Assembly: GCF_000069185.1 (NCBI RefSeq)
Contig: NC_010397.1
Location: forward strand, 2,356,001 to 2,420,000
DNA: 64,000 nt
Direction of reading: 5' to 3'
Origin: Mycobacteroides abscessus ATCC 19977
Lineage (GTDB): Bacteria > Actinomycetota > Actinomycetes > Mycobacteriales > Mycobacteriaceae
Positions within the stretch are counted from its first letter, which is position 1, and every line of letters begins with the position of its first letter. Made by a program: the position numbers and the translations under genes. Below are positions 54,335-63,996 of this stretch, piece by piece. The notes below the pieces were generated by a model that worked only from the letters and a program-made list of their open reading frames with translations, made no database searches and was not told the origin of the DNA.

Positions 54335-55993
54335 TTATACCCATTGGGGTTCAACGGATTCCCTTACCTTGCCGTCCTCGCCGAAGATGAGGAAACGGGT
54401 GAAAGTTCGGGCGAACCACCGATCGTGGGTGACGGCGATGACCGTTCCGTCGAAGGCTGCCAGGGCGTCCTCCAGCGCTTCGGCGGAATGCAGATCCAGG
54501 TTGTCGGTGGGCTCATCGAGCAGCAGCAGGGTCGAGCCCATCAACTCCAGCAGCAGGATCTGGAAGCGGCCCTGCTGCCCGCCGGACAGCGAGCTGAATG
54601 TCTGCTCTGCCGAGGGCGCGAGCCCGTAGCGATCCAGGATTCGCGAAGCCTGCTCACGCCCGTGCCCGGCGCGCCTTTCGTCCCCGTGATGCAGGATGTC
54701 CAGCAGCGTCCGATCCATCAGCCCCGCGTGATGATGTGTCTGTGCGAACCAGCCAGGACGCACCCGCGCGCCCAACCGAAGCCGCCCGTCGTGATTTACC
54801 GGCTCGGGAATCATGTCGCCGACCGGCAGCTGGTCCAGTTCCGGGTCGGTGCCGCCGCAGGCCAGTAGGCGCAGGAAATGCGACTTGCCGGTTCCGTTTC
54901 CACCCAACACCGCAACCCGATCGCCGTACCACAGCTCGGTATCGAAAGGTCTTGTCAAGCCGGTTAATTCGAGGTTGTCCGCGATCACGGCACGCTTGGC
55001 GGTGCGTCCGCCGGCGAGCCGCATGCGAACGTTCTGCCGCAATGGAACTGCCTCCGGCGGCCCGGCCTCATCGAAGCGGCGCAGCCGCGTCTCGGCGGCC
55101 TGCAGGCGGCTAGCCATATCGGAGTTGTAGGCCGCCTTCTGCCGGTACATCAACACCAGGTCGCGAAGCGCCGCCCGCTGTTCGTCCCACCGGCGTCGTA
55201 GTTCCGCGAGTTTGGCATTCCGGTCCGCGCGTGCCTGGTGGTACGTCGTGAACGAACCCGGATGCACCCATAGCGTCGATCCGGCCCGGGTGGGTTCCAG
55301 GGTGGCAATCTGCCCGGCCGCGCGATTGATCAGCTCGCGGTCGTGACTGACGAACAGGATGGTCTTGGGCGACTCCACGAGCCGCTCCTCGAGCCAACGT
55401 TTGGCCGGGACATCCAGATAGTTGTCGGGTTCATCCAGCAGCAAGACCTGGTGGGGCCCGCCCAGCAGCGATTCCAGAACCAATCGCTTCTGCTGACCGC
55501 CGGAAAGTGTGTTGACGCCGCGAAATCTGGCCAGCTCATACGGAATTCCGAGCGCGGCTGTGGTGTGTACGTCGCACTGAGTCTCGAATTCGTAGCCGCC
55601 AACGTCGGCCCAGTCCGCCAGCGCCTGTGCGTACTTGATCTGGTCCTGCTCACTGTCGCACTCCATGAGTGCCAGCTCCGCGCGGTCGAGATGCTCGGCG
55701 GCCCGCCTGATGCGATCGGGTGCTACCGACAGCAGCAGATCGCGGACCGTCGAATCATCACGAACCGAACCGATGAACTGCCGCATCACTCCAAGCTGCC
55801 CACCGCGGGTGACGGCTCCGTCGTGTGGATCGGCATCGCCGGCGATAATCCGCAGCAGTGTCGTCTTACCGGTCCCGTTGGGGCCTATCAGGGCGGTCTT
55901 GCTGCCCTCGCCGACCCGCAGGCTGACATCGTGAAGTAGTGCTCTGCCGTCGGGAAGGTGGTAGCCGATGGCATCGAGCTGCACATGGCTCAT
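54335..55993 (-). CDS. ABC-F family ATPase (ribosome-associated; possible antibiotic resistance type)
   Basis: 552 residues with two ATPase domains and no transmembrane helix. Walker A GPNGTGKTTLL and GGNGTGKSHFL; signatures LSGGQQKRL and LSGGQQGRF; Walker B LLLDEPDNYLD and LLLDEPTDNLD. A charged helical linker of about 80 residues (roughly 245-325) joins the two, the P-site tRNA interaction motif of ABC-F proteins, which displace drugs from or tune the ribosome. In M. abscessus an ABC-F named MAB_2355c has been linked to macrolide resistance; this gene's position after tyrS makes it a candidate for that locus, but I cannot confirm the identity. It is divergent from the TPR gene, 99 bases away. 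Confidence 0.88.
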   Translation of the reverse strand: MSHVQLDAIGYHLPDGRALLHDVSLRVGEGSKTALIGPNGTGKTTLLRIIAGDADPHDGAVTRGGQLGVMRQFIGSVRDDSTVRDLLLSVAPDRIRRAAEHLDRAELALMECDSEQDQIKYAQALADWADVGGYEFETQCDVHTTAALGIPYELARFRGVNTLSGGQQKRLVLESLLGGPHQVLLLDEPDNYLDVPAKRWLEERLVESPKTILFVSHDRELINRAAGQIATLEPTRAGSTLWVHPGSFTTYHQARADRNAKLAELRRRWDEQRAALRDLVLMYRQKAAYNSDMASRLQAAETRLRRFDEAGPPEAVPLRQNVRMRLAGGRTAKRAVIADNLELTGLTRPFDTELWYGDRVAVLGGNGTGKSHFLRLLACGGTDPELDQLPVGDMIPEPVNHDGRLRLGARVRPGWFAQTHHHAGLMDRTLLDILHHGDERRAGHGREQASRILDRYGLAPSAEQTFSSLSGGQQGRFQILLLELMGSTLLLLDEPTDNLDLHSAEALEDALAAFDGTVIAVTHDRWFARTFTRFLIFGEDGKVRESVEPQWV

Positions 55994-56092
55994 GCCGTCC
56001 AGTGTGCGGAACCGGTCACATGGATCGCCACCGAATTTCCTGCAGAGGGTCCGCTACCGGCATACTCGCGCTCGTAGAAGGAGGACACGCCC

Positions 56093-56986
56093 ATGGGGCA
56101 AGACGCCAGCCAGCGAGGACCCAGGCAGCAAGGGCCCAGAAGGCAAGGCCCGGGTCGGCCCGCGCGCGATGCAGGCGCGCGCCGCGACGATCGCGGGAGC
56201 GGTGCGGCACGCCCACGCCGGTCAGACGAGCGCCCTCAGCGGTCTGACGAGCGGGGCGGGGATCGGCCGCAGCGAAATCAGTCACCGCGGCCCCGGCGCA
56301 CCGAGGATCGCCCGGCTCCACGAAACTTCGGCCCGCACATCCCCGACGAGGTGGAAGCCAAGCAGCTGGCTCCGGACGTTCGTGCCGAGCTACGAACCTT
56401 GGACAAGAACACCGCCGAGACGGTGGCCAGGCACCTGGTGACCGCAGGCAACTTGCTCGACGAGGATCCGCAGGCCGCCCTGGAACACGCCAAGGCCGCC
56501 AAAAGCCGCGCCGCGCGTATCGCCGCTGTGCGTGAGGCGGTCGGCATTGCCGCCTATCACTGCGGGGACTGGGCGCAGGCGCTGTCCGAACTGCGCGCGG
56601 CCCGCCGGATGGGCAGCAAGTCGCCGCTGCTGGCGCTGATCGCCGATTGTGAGCGCGGCGTGGGCCGCCCGGAGCGCGCGATCGAACTCGCTCGCGGGGA
56701 CGAGGCCAAGGCACTCACCGGCGATGCCGCCGACGAGCTGCGCATCGTCGTCGCGGGGGCACGTGCCGATATGGGCCAGCTGGATCAGGCCTTGGCGGTG
56801 CTGTCCACTCCGGCGCCCGATCCGTCCCGGGTGGGCGAGATCGCGGCCCGCTTGTTCTACGCGTATGCGGACATTTTGTTGGCCCTGGACCGCAAAGCCG
56901 AAGCGGTGCAATGGTTCCTGCATGCCGCCGATGCCGATGTCGAAGGTCACACCGACGCCGAGGATCGGGCCGCCGAACTTGCCTGA
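56093..56986 (+). CDS. TPR-repeat protein with disordered Arg-rich N-terminus (Rv1691-like)
   Basis: 297 residues. The first ~75 are Arg/Gly/Pro/Asp-rich and disordered (RRQGPGRPARD, QRSDERGGDRPQ). From about 90 to 290 follow helical tetratricopeptide-type repeats (TAETVARHLVTAGNLLDEDP, AVQWFLHAADADVEG). Such repeats mediate protein-protein contacts; no partner is evident. The Arg-rich lead could bind RNA. It matches Rv1691 in order and layout. AGAAGGAGG lies 11 bases before the start. Confidence 0.85.
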   Translation: MGQDASQRGPRQQGPRRQGPGRPARDAGARRDDRGSGAARPRRSDERPQRSDERGGDRPQRNQSPRPRRTEDRPAPRNFGPHIPDEVEAKQLAPDVRAELRTLDKNTAETVARHLVTAGNLLDEDPQAALEHAKAAKSRAARIAAVREAVGIAAYHCGDWAQALSELRAARRMGSKSPLLALIADCERGVGRPERAIELARGDEAKALTGDAADELRIVVAGARADMGQLDQALAVLSTPAPDPSRVGEIAARLFYAYADILLALDRKAEAVQWFLHAADADVEGHTDAEDRAAELA

Positions 56987-57983
56987 CACACTTGCCACCT
57001 CATACGACTGTCTGCTGCTGGACCTCGATGGAACCGTATTCCGGGGCGCCGAGCCGACTGCGAACGCCATCGAGTCACTGGCGGCTGCCAGCGGAGCGCG
57101 CCAGCTGTACGTCACCAACAACGCAAGCCGCTCGGCACCCGAGGTAGCCGATCACCTCGCCGCGCTTGGCTTCACGGCCGCCGCGGGTGACGTGGTCACG
57201 AGCGCGCAAAGCGCGGCTCGGCTGCTCGCCGAAGAGCTCAACCGTGGGGACGCGGTCTTGGTGGTCGGCACCGAGGCGCTGGCCGCGGAAGTGGCCGCCG
57301 TCGGGCTCACCCCGGTACGCAGCTTCGACGAGGCGCCTCGCGCCGTCGTGCAGGGGCATTCACCGGATACCGGCTGGACCACGCTTGCCGAGGCCGCGCT
57401 CGCCATCCGCGCGGGCGCCTACTGGGTGGCGGCCAACGTCGATGCGACCCTGCCGACCGAACGGGGCCTGCTGCCCGGAAACGGATCGATGGTCGCCGCA
57501 TTGCGCACAGCGACCGATGCCGATCCGGTGGTCGCGGGCAAACCGGGGCGTGCGCTCATCGAGGACGCGTTGGCGCGCGGCAGCTTTGCCCGGCCGCTCG
57601 TTGTCGGCGACCGCCTGGACACCGACATCTCTGGGGCCAATGGCGCCGGTCTGCCCAGTCTCATGGTGCTTACCGGGGTGAACAGCGCGATCGATGCGAT
57701 CTGGGCGGATATCGCACACCGCCCCACCTTCTTGGGAGCGGACTTGAGTGCACTGCACCTGCCGCAGGCCGATGTGCGAATCGAGCCGAAGCCCTCGTGG
57801 CAGGTTTCGGTGTCTTCCGATGAGGTGTCGGTGACGGCAGGCGATCCCACCGGGTCGTCCGTGTCGCTGGCACAGGCGGTGGCCGCCGCGGTGTGGGCGA
57901 CGGGCCCGGCACCGGATGCTAGACCCATCGTGGCCACCGGTGACCTGGCGGAACGCGCCGTACAGCAGCTTTCTGCCGGATAG
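56979..57983 (+). CDS. HAD-family glycerol-3-phosphate phosphatase (Rv1692-like)
   Basis: 334 residues from TTG 56979. HAD motifs: LLLDLDGTVFRG (nucleophile Asp plus second Asp, DxDGT), LYVTNNASRSA (motif II), AGKPGRALIEDA (Lys) and VVGDRLDTDISGA (motif IV Asps), with the NagD-type C2 cap between. M. tuberculosis Rv1692, in the same place, was shown to dephosphorylate glycerol 3-phosphate in phospholipid recycling. TTG 56979 matches the Rv1692 N-terminus and overlaps the TPR stop by 8 bases. An ATG at 56937 would overlap by 50 and is less likely. Confidence 0.9.
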   Translation: MPDTLATSYDCLLLDLDGTVFRGAEPTANAIESLAAASGARQLYVTNNASRSAPEVADHLAALGFTAAAGDVVTSAQSAARLLAEELNRGDAVLVVGTEALAAEVAAVGLTPVRSFDEAPRAVVQGHSPDTGWTTLAEAALAIRAGAYWVAANVDATLPTERGLLPGNGSMVAALRTATDADPVVAGKPGRALIEDALARGSFARPLVVGDRLDTDISGANGAGLPSLMVLTGVNSAIDAIWADIAHRPTFLGADLSALHLPQADVRIEPKPSWQVSVSSDEVSVTAGDPTGSSVSLAQAVAAAVWATGPAPDARPIVATGDLAERAVQQLSAG

Positions 57984-58032
57984 TGTGTCGTCGGCCCGGC
58001 CGCCTCGGGTCGATCCACTAGCCTTGAGCGCG

Positions 58033-58242
58033 ATGACCACCCCGAACGATGTCGCACGCCAGACCGCCGGACCGGACCCCGATGAGGTCAGATCCAGGGT
58101 GCAGGCGCTGCTCGGCCAGCTGGACTCGCCCGCCGGCGCGGGTGACACGGAGTCAGATCTGGACCTGGAGAACCAGGCCCAGATCCTTGAGCAGGCCCAC
58201 GACGTGTTGGTCCGAGCACTGGAATCTGCGGAGCAGGGATAG
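58033..58242 (+). CDS. Small acidic conserved protein (Rv1693-like)
   Basis: 69 residues from ATG 58033. A helical, acidic protein (SDLDLENQAQILEQAHDVLVRALES) with no hydrophobic core motif and no cysteine. M. tuberculosis has a similar small gene between Rv1692 and tlyA. It stops 2 bases before tlyA, so it is cotranscribed and may be translationally coupled. The frame open upstream to 57916 lies within the phosphatase gene. Function unknown. Confidence 0.78.
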   Translation: MTTPNDVARQTAGPDPDEVRSRVQALLGQLDSPAGAGDTESDLDLENQAQILEQAHDVLVRALESAEQG

Positions 58243-58244
58243 CC

Positions 58245-59051
58245 ATGGCCCGGCATGCCAGGGTCGACGCCGAGTTGGTGCGGCGCGGGCTGGCCCGTTC
58301 TCGTCAGCAGGCGGCTGAACTGATCGAGGCGGGCCGGGTACGCATCGACGGCATCCCTGCGGTGAAAGCTGCTACCGCGGTTCCTGCGACGGCTTCTCTT
58401 GTCGTGCAAGGAGAGGCCGGGGACCGGTGGGTCTCGCGTGGCGCACATAAGCTTCTCGGCGCTCTGGAGGTCTTCGGTCCGCAGGGGCTCTCTGTCGAGG
58501 GCAAGCGGTGCCTGGACGCCGGGGCCTCCACGGGCGGGTTCACCGAGGTGTTACTGCGATCAGGCGCGCGGGAGGTGGTGGCGGCCGATGTCGGATACGG
58601 CCAGCTGGCTTGGTCGCTGCAGTCCGACGACCGTGTCACCGTCCTCGACCGGACGAATGTGCGCACCCTGACACCCGCGTTGATCGGTGGAACCGCACAG
58701 CTCATCGTCAGTGACTTGTCGTTCATTTCGCTCGCGCTGGTGCTCGATGCCCTCATCGCCTGCGCCGGGCCCGACGCTGACATCCTGCCCATGGTCAAGC
58801 CCCAGTTCGAGGTGGGCAAGGAGCTCGTCGGCGCGGGCGGCGTGGTGCGCGACCCGCAGCTGCGCGCCGATGCCGTGGTGTCCGTCGCTCGGCGCGCTCG
58901 GTCGCAGGGTTGGTTCACCGCGGGTGTTACGGCGAGTCCGCTACCCGGGCCGTCGGGCAACGTCGAATACTTCCTGTGGCTGCGCAGGACAGATTCGGAT
59001 GTGGATGTCGAAGCGGCAGTTGCCGAAGCCGTGTCTAGGGGACCTCAGTGA
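58245..59051 (+). CDS. tlyA: TlyA: 16S/23S rRNA 2'-O-methyltransferase
   Basis: 268 residues. An N-terminal S4 RNA-binding domain ([21 protein letters not shown], residues 5-60) precedes an FtsJ-like methyltransferase: [20 protein letters not shown] (SAM), [18 protein letters not shown] and [10 protein letters not shown], with the K-D-K residues of 2'-O-methylation. TlyA methylates a cytidine in each rRNA; its loss gives capreomycin resistance in M. tuberculosis. It is 2 bases after the small gene and overlaps nadK in GTGA. Confidence 0.95.
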   Translation: MARHARVDAELVRRGLARSRQQAAELIEAGRVRIDGIPAVKAATAVPATASLVVQGEAGDRWVSRGAHKLLGALEVFGPQGLSVEGKRCLDAGASTGGFTEVLLRSGAREVVAADVGYGQLAWSLQSDDRVTVLDRTNVRTLTPALIGGTAQLIVSDLSFISLALVLDALIACAGPDADILPMVKPQFEVGKELVGAGGVVRDPQLRADAVVSVARRARSQGWFTAGVTASPLPGPSGNVEYFLWLRRTDSDVDVEAAVAEAVSRGPQ

Positions 59052-59968
59052 ACGAACGCAAAATTCTGCTTGTCGCACACACCGGCCGCGACGAGGTGAC
59101 AGAGACCGCTCGCCGTGTCGCCAAGACATTGGGGGAGAACGGTATAGCGCTGCGGGTGCTGTCTGCCGAGGCTATCGATCGCGGACCGGTGCACCTGGAT
59201 CCGTCCGAGTTCCGTTCCCTGGGTGTCGATGTCGAAGTCGTCGACGCCGATCAGGACGCGGCGACCGGCTGTGAACTGGTGCTGGTCCTGGGTGGCGACG
59301 GTACCTTTCTGCGGGCGGCGGAACTGGCGCGCAGCGCCACCGCACCTGTGCTCGGAGTCAATTTGGGCCGCATCGGTTTTCTCGCCGAAGTCGAGGCCGA
59401 AGCCATCGATTCGGTGCTCACCCACGTTGTGGAAGGCACTTACCGCGTCGAGACCCGGATGACATTGGACGTCCTGGTCCGTATTGGCGACGAAGTGGCA
59501 GAGCGGGGCTGGGCACTCAACGAGGTCAGCATCGAAAAGGGTCCCCGGCTGGGGGTGCTCGGTGTGGTGCTGGAGGTGGATGCCCGGCCGGTATCGGCCT
59601 TCGGATGCGACGGCGTGCTCATCTCCACACCCACGGGTTCCACTGCCTATGCGTTCTCCGCCGGTGGTCCGGTGGTATGGCCCGATCTGGATGCAATCTT
59701 GGTGGTGCCCAACAACGCTCACGCCTTGTTCGCCCGGCCCATGGTGACCAGTCCGGCCGCCACCGTCGCGGTCGAGATCGAGGCCGATGGGCATGACGCA
59801 CTGCTCTTCTGCGATGGGCGACGCGAGATCAGGGTGCCACCGGGCGGGCGGGTCGAGGTTGTCCGTGGCCACCAGCCGGTGCTGTGGGCCCGCCTGGACA
59901 GCAAGCCGTTCGCGGACCGGGTGGTGCGCAAGTTCCAGTTGCCCGTCAAGGGCTGGCGGGGAAGGTAA
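59048..59968 (+). CDS. nadK: NAD kinase
   Basis: 306 residues from GTG 59048. It phosphorylates NAD to NADP with [16 protein letters not shown] is the GGDGT signature, [10 protein letters not shown] and [19 protein letters not shown] are the NE/D and substrate segments. It overlaps the tlyA stop by 4 bases and precedes recN by 2, in the order tlyA-ppnK-recN of M. tuberculosis. Confidence 0.97.
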   Translation: MNERKILLVAHTGRDEVTETARRVAKTLGENGIALRVLSAEAIDRGPVHLDPSEFRSLGVDVEVVDADQDAATGCELVLVLGGDGTFLRAAELARSATAPVLGVNLGRIGFLAEVEAEAIDSVLTHVVEGTYRVETRMTLDVLVRIGDEVAERGWALNEVSIEKGPRLGVLGVVLEVDARPVSAFGCDGVLISTPTGSTAYAFSAGGPVVWPDLDAILVVPNNAHALFARPMVTSPAATVAVEIEADGHDALLFCDGRREIRVPPGGRVEVVRGHQPVLWARLDSKPFADRVVRKFQLPVKGWRGR

Positions 59969-59970
59969 TC

Positions 59971-61731
59971 GTGCTCACCGAGATTCGCATCGAGTCCCTT
60001 GGTGCCATTCCCGCCGCCACCGCGGAGTTCGACAGTGGCCTTACCGTGCTGACCGGCGAGACCGGTGCAGGAAAGACCATGGTGGTCACCAGTTTGCACC
60101 TGCTCGGAGGGGCGCGCGCCGACGCCAACCGGGTCCGGGCGGGCGCCGACCGTGCGGTGGTGGAGGGCAGATTTCTCACCGCCGATCCGTTGGGTGCCGA
60201 GCCCGCGGAGGTCACCGAGGTGCTGGATTCCTCGGGGGCGCAACGTGACGACGACGGCAGTGTGATCGCCGCACGATCGGTGACCTCCGATGGCCGCTCA
60301 CGGGCATATCTGGGTGGGCGCAGCGTGCCTGCCAAATCCCTGGCCAGCTTCACCGCGGGATTACTCACGGTGCACGGCCAGAACGACCAGCTGCGACTGA
60401 TGCGCCCGGAGCAGCAGCTCGCCGCGCTGGACAAATTCGCGAGCGACAGCATCGAGGCGCTGCTGACCACCTACCGCAAACTGCGCGAGGAATGGCTCGC
60501 CGCGCGGCGCGATCTGATCGATCGCACCAATCGGGTGCGTGAGCTTGCGCAGGAAGCGGATCGGCTCGGGTTCGCACTGAATGAGATCGATACCGTCGAC
60601 CCCAAGCCGGGGGAGGACGACCAACTCACGGCCGATATTCACCGGCTGTCCGAACTCGACGCGCTGCGGGACGCCGCGGCCTCGGCACGTGAGGCACTGG
60701 CAGGTGCGGATGCCGACGGCGACGCGCACGATTCCCATTCGGCGATCGATCGCATCGCCAGGGCCAAGGCCCTGGTGGAAGCCACCGATGACGCCACCTT
60801 GCGGGCTCTGGCGCCGCAGCTGGCCGAGGCACTCGCGGTGGTCAGCGACGTGTCTCGCGAGCTGACCGCCTTCACCGACGAATTACCGAGTGACGCAAGC
60901 ACTCTCGAAGAGAAACTGGCTCGCCAGGGGCAGCTGCGCACGCTGACCCGCAAGTATGCCGCCGATCTGAACGGGGTCATCGCATGGGCCAAGGAGGCGC
61001 GCACCCGGCTGGCCGAGGTCGATACCTCCGAAGAAACACTCAACGCGATCGCTGCGCGCGTGGATCGGCTCGGCGCGGAATTGGCTACCGCGGCAACAGG
61101 TCTGAGCAAGGCGCGTGCCAAGGCTGCGAAGGCTTTGAGTAAGGCGGTCACCGCCGAGCTGGCCGGTCTGGCGATGGACCGCGCCGCATTCTCCATCGGT
61201 GTGGAGCCGATAGCGGCCCGGCCCGACGATTCTGCGCCCTTGACGCTGCCATCCGGGCAGACCGTTCACGCCGGATCCTCGGGCACCGATGTCGTCGAAT
61301 TCGGATTCGCCGCGCACCGGGACAACCCGATGTTGCCGCTGGCCAAGAGCGCCTCCGGGGGCGAGCTTTCCCGCGTGATGTTAGCGCTCGAGGTGGTGCT
61401 CGCCGCCTCGACCGCGGGGACCACCATGGTGTTCGACGAGGTCGACGCCGGTGTCGGTGGCCGCGCGGCGGTGCAGATCGGGCGGCGCTTGGCCAAGCTG
61501 GCGCATACCCATCAGGTCATCGTGGTCACCCATCTGCCGCAGGTGGCGGCCTTCGCCGATATCCACCTGACCGTCGACCGCGTGAACAGCAAGGGCAGCG
61601 GGGTCCGCCGTCTGGACGACGAGGACCGGGTCGCCGAACTTGCCCGGATGCTTGCCGGGCTCGGGGACTCCGACACCGGCCGGGCGCATGCCCGCGAGCT
61701 TCTCGACGCCGCCCGCGCCGAGCGCACCTAG
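59971..61731 (+). CDS. recN: DNA repair protein RecN
   Basis: 586 residues from GTG 59971. An SMC-like ATPase for double-strand break repair: head halves with Walker A TGETGAGKTMVV and, at the end, SASGGELSRVMLALE and MVFDEVDAGVGGRAA (signature and Walker B), joined by a long coiled coil (about 160-360). It brings DNA ends together. The 2-base spacing from nadK and GGGGAAGG upstream show coupling. A TTGTCCGTG near 59860 lacks a following TANNNT, so no separate damage promoter is evident; it is probably read from the tlyA operon. Confidence 0.96.
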   Translation: MLTEIRIESLGAIPAATAEFDSGLTVLTGETGAGKTMVVTSLHLLGGARADANRVRAGADRAVVEGRFLTADPLGAEPAEVTEVLDSSGAQRDDDGSVIAARSVTSDGRSRAYLGGRSVPAKSLASFTAGLLTVHGQNDQLRLMRPEQQLAALDKFASDSIEALLTTYRKLREEWLAARRDLIDRTNRVRELAQEADRLGFALNEIDTVDPKPGEDDQLTADIHRLSELDALRDAAASAREALAGADADGDAHDSHSAIDRIARAKALVEATDDATLRALAPQLAEALAVVSDVSRELTAFTDELPSDASTLEEKLARQGQLRTLTRKYAADLNGVIAWAKEARTRLAEVDTSEETLNAIAARVDRLGAELATAATGLSKARAKAAKALSKAVTAELAGLAMDRAAFSIGVEPIAARPDDSAPLTLPSGQTVHAGSSGTDVVEFGFAAHRDNPMLPLAKSASGGELSRVMLALEVVLAASTAGTTMVFDEVDAGVGGRAAVQIGRRLAKLAHTHQVIVVTHLPQVAAFADIHLTVDRVNSKGSGVRRLDDEDRVAELARMLAGLGDSDTGRAHARELLDAARAERT

Positions 61732-61871
61732 CCCTCACCCGCGTAACCCCCTACTACCTGCGAATACGTGCTGTTCGCTGCCTGAAACTAGGGGTGCTGG
61801 AGTGACTAATGTGACAGGTGTTACGGCGCGCCTCCACAGGCTCGGCGGGGCTCGGCGTCATGATCACCCCT

Positions 61872-63056
61872 ATGAACTTGACCACGATGCTCACTCGAAG
61901 CAGCAGCTCCCGGCCCGGCATCGTCGGAACAGTGCGTACCGACAGGGACATCAACCGGCTGCTGCAACGCCTCAACCCGGGTGATATCGCCGTCATCGAC
62001 ATCCTCGATCTGGACCGCATCACCGCGGACGCCCTGGTCGATGCGCGTGTCAGCGCGGTGGTGAATGCCTCACCCTCGATCTCGGGCCGCTACCCGAATC
62101 TGGGGCCGGAGGTGCTGGTCGCCAACGGCATCACCCTGATCGACAGCATCGGCCCCGAGGTCTTCAAAAAGGTCAAGGACGGCTCCACGGTCCGGGTGCA
62201 CAACGGCGGCATCTACAACGGTGACCGCCGGCTCATCGCCGGCACTCCGCGCACCGACGCCGACGTGCACGATCTGATGACCGAAGCCAAAACCGGCCTG
62301 GTGGCCCACCTGGAAGCCTTCTCCGGGAACACCATCGAGTTCATCCGCAGTGAGAGTCCGCTGCTCATCGACGGCATCGGCATTCCGGACGTGGACATCG
62401 ATCTGCGCAATCGCCACGTAGTCGTCGTATCCGATGGTGTGGGTGCCGCGCACGATCTGAAAAACCTCAAGCCGTTCATCAAGGAGTACCAGCCGGTTCT
62501 CATCGGTGTAGGCACAGGTGCGGACACCCTTCGCAAGGCCGGGTACCGGCCGCTCATCGTGGTGGGTGACCCATTGCTGATGAGTAACGACGTCCTGAAA
62601 TCCGGTGCGCAGGTTGTCCTGCCCGCCGACGCCGACGGACACGCCGCCGGTCTGGAGCGTATCCAGGATCTGGGCGTCGGGGCGGTGACCTTCCCGGCCG
62701 CCGGTTCCGCCGCGGATCTGGCGCTGCTGCTGGCGGACCACCACGGGGCATCGCTGATCGTCACGGTGGGGCACACGGCCTCCATCGAGGAGTTCTTCGA
62801 CCGTGAACGTCAGCAGTCCAACCCCTCCACCTTCCTGACCCGGCTCAAGGTCGGCGCCAAGTTGGTCGATGCCAAAGCCGTTGCGACCCTGTACCGCAAC
62901 CGATTCTCCGGTGGGGCAATCGCGCTACTGATCCTGGCGGTGCTGGTGGCAGTGATCACAATGCTGTGGGTCACCAGCGCGGGCGACAGCGCAGCCGAAT
63001 GGCTGCTCGCCTACTGGAACAGGATGACGGTGTGGGTGCAGAACCTGGTCAGCTGA
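61872..63056 (+). CDS. steA: SteA: septation-linked membrane protein (Rv1697-like)
   Basis: 394 residues from ATG 61872; ATGs at 61860 and 61887 are alternatives. Conserved segments include GDIAVIDILDLDRITADALV, LIDSIGPEVFKKVKDG and HDLKNLKPFIKEYQPVLIGV, with a thiamin-pyrophosphokinase-like domain in the middle (GVGTGADTLRKAGYRP, LLADHHGASLIVTVGH). One C-terminal transmembrane helix (GGAIALLILAVLVAVITMLW) follows. In Corynebacterium glutamicum SteA and SteB form a complex with the RipA hydrolase for cell separation. Its start spacing to recN (140 bp) leaves room for a promoter. The next gene begins 7 bases on. Confidence 0.92.
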   Translation: MNLTTMLTRSSSSRPGIVGTVRTDRDINRLLQRLNPGDIAVIDILDLDRITADALVDARVSAVVNASPSISGRYPNLGPEVLVANGITLIDSIGPEVFKKVKDGSTVRVHNGGIYNGDRRLIAGTPRTDADVHDLMTEAKTGLVAHLEAFSGNTIEFIRSESPLLIDGIGIPDVDIDLRNRHVVVVSDGVGAAHDLKNLKPFIKEYQPVLIGVGTGADTLRKAGYRPLIVVGDPLLMSNDVLKSGAQVVLPADADGHAAGLERIQDLGVGAVTFPAAGSAADLALLLADHHGASLIVTVGHTASIEEFFDRERQQSNPSTFLTRLKVGAKLVDAKAVATLYRNRFSGGAIALLILAVLVAVITMLWVTSAGDSAAEWLLAYWNRMTVWVQNLVS

Positions 63057-63063
63057 GGCACTC

Positions 63064-63996
63064 GTGATCACCCTGCGCCAGCACGCCATATCCCTTGCCG
63101 CGGTGTTTCTTGCCCTCGCGGTGGGCGTCATACTCGGTTCCGGACTGCTCAACGACACGCTGCTGTCAGGCCTGCGTGAGGACAAACGCAGCCAGCAGCG
63201 GCAGATCGAGGATCTGAATCAAGACAAGAACGCGTTGAATGAAAAACTCAACGCGGCAAGCAATTTCGATGCCACTATGGCTCCGCGCATGGTTAAGGAC
63301 GCACTCGCCGATCGCAAGGTCGTGCTGATCACCACCCCAGAGGCCGATCGCTCCGACGTGGACGGCATCGCTCAGTTGATCTCCACTGCGGGCGGCTCGG
63401 TATCGGGCCGGATCGGATTGACCGATCAGTTCACCGACGCCAATCAGGGCGAGCGGTTGCGCACCATCGTCAACTCGTCGATCCTGCCCGCGGGCACGCA
63501 ACTGCGCACCGATGCCGTGGACCAGGGATCGCAGGCGGGCGACTTGGTTGGCATCGTCCTGCAAATCCCGAGGGATCCCGCACCGCCGGTCACCGACGAA
63601 CAACGCAACACGGCGCTATCGGCGTTGCGTCAAAGCGGATTCATCACCTACACCGACGGACAGGTGGCGCCGGGGAACCTCGCCGTCGTCGTCACCGGCG
63701 GTGGTCTGCCCGACGATGCCGGGAACAAGGGCTCTACCGTGGCGCGATTCGCCGCCGCGCTCGATCGTCGCGGATCCGGCACCGTACTGACCGGACGCAG
63801 CGGTTCGGCCAACGGCATCGCGGCGATCTCGGTCACGCGGGCCGACAGCTCCCTGGCCTCGGCGGCCAGCACGGTTGACGACATCGAAATGGCCTCCGGC
63901 CGCATCACCACCGTGTTGGCGCTGCGCGAACAGTCCGACGGGCACTCGGGACGCTACGGGCTTGGCCCCGGAGCTACCTCCATCACCGTCCCCTAG
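63064..63996 (+). CDS. mctB: MctB/SteB: pore-forming or septation membrane protein (Rv1698-like)
   Basis: 310 residues from GTG 63064. One N-terminal transmembrane helix (HAISLAAVFLALAVGVILGSG) followed by a coiled-coil stretch (KRSQQRQIEDLNQDKNALNEK) and an outer domain with repeated Gly/Asp/Asn-rich strands (VVVTGGGLPDDAGNKG). M. tuberculosis Rv1698 is called MctB and was linked to copper export; the C. glutamicum counterpart SteB works with SteA. Both fit an envelope protein. It is coupled to steA and its stop is 3 bases before the edge-proximal sequence CGAG. The last gene of the window; pyrG follows in M. tuberculosis. Confidence 0.92.
   Translation: MITLRQHAISLAAVFLALAVGVILGSGLLNDTLLSGLREDKRSQQRQIEDLNQDKNALNEKLNAASNFDATMAPRMVKDALADRKVVLITTPEADRSDVDGIAQLISTAGGSVSGRIGLTDQFTDANQGERLRTIVNSSILPAGTQLRTDAVDQGSQAGDLVGIVLQIPRDPAPPVTDEQRNTALSALRQSGFITYTDGQVAPGNLAVVVTGGGLPDDAGNKGSTVARFAAALDRRGSGTVLTGRSGSANGIAAISVTRADSSLASAASTVDDIEMASGRITTVLALREQSDGHSGRYGLGPGATSITVP

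Noticed and set aside
59855-59890. TTGTCCGTG upstream of recN as a damage promoter
   Set aside because: There is no TANNNT at the required spacing. The site lies within nadK, and recN is coupled to the operon.
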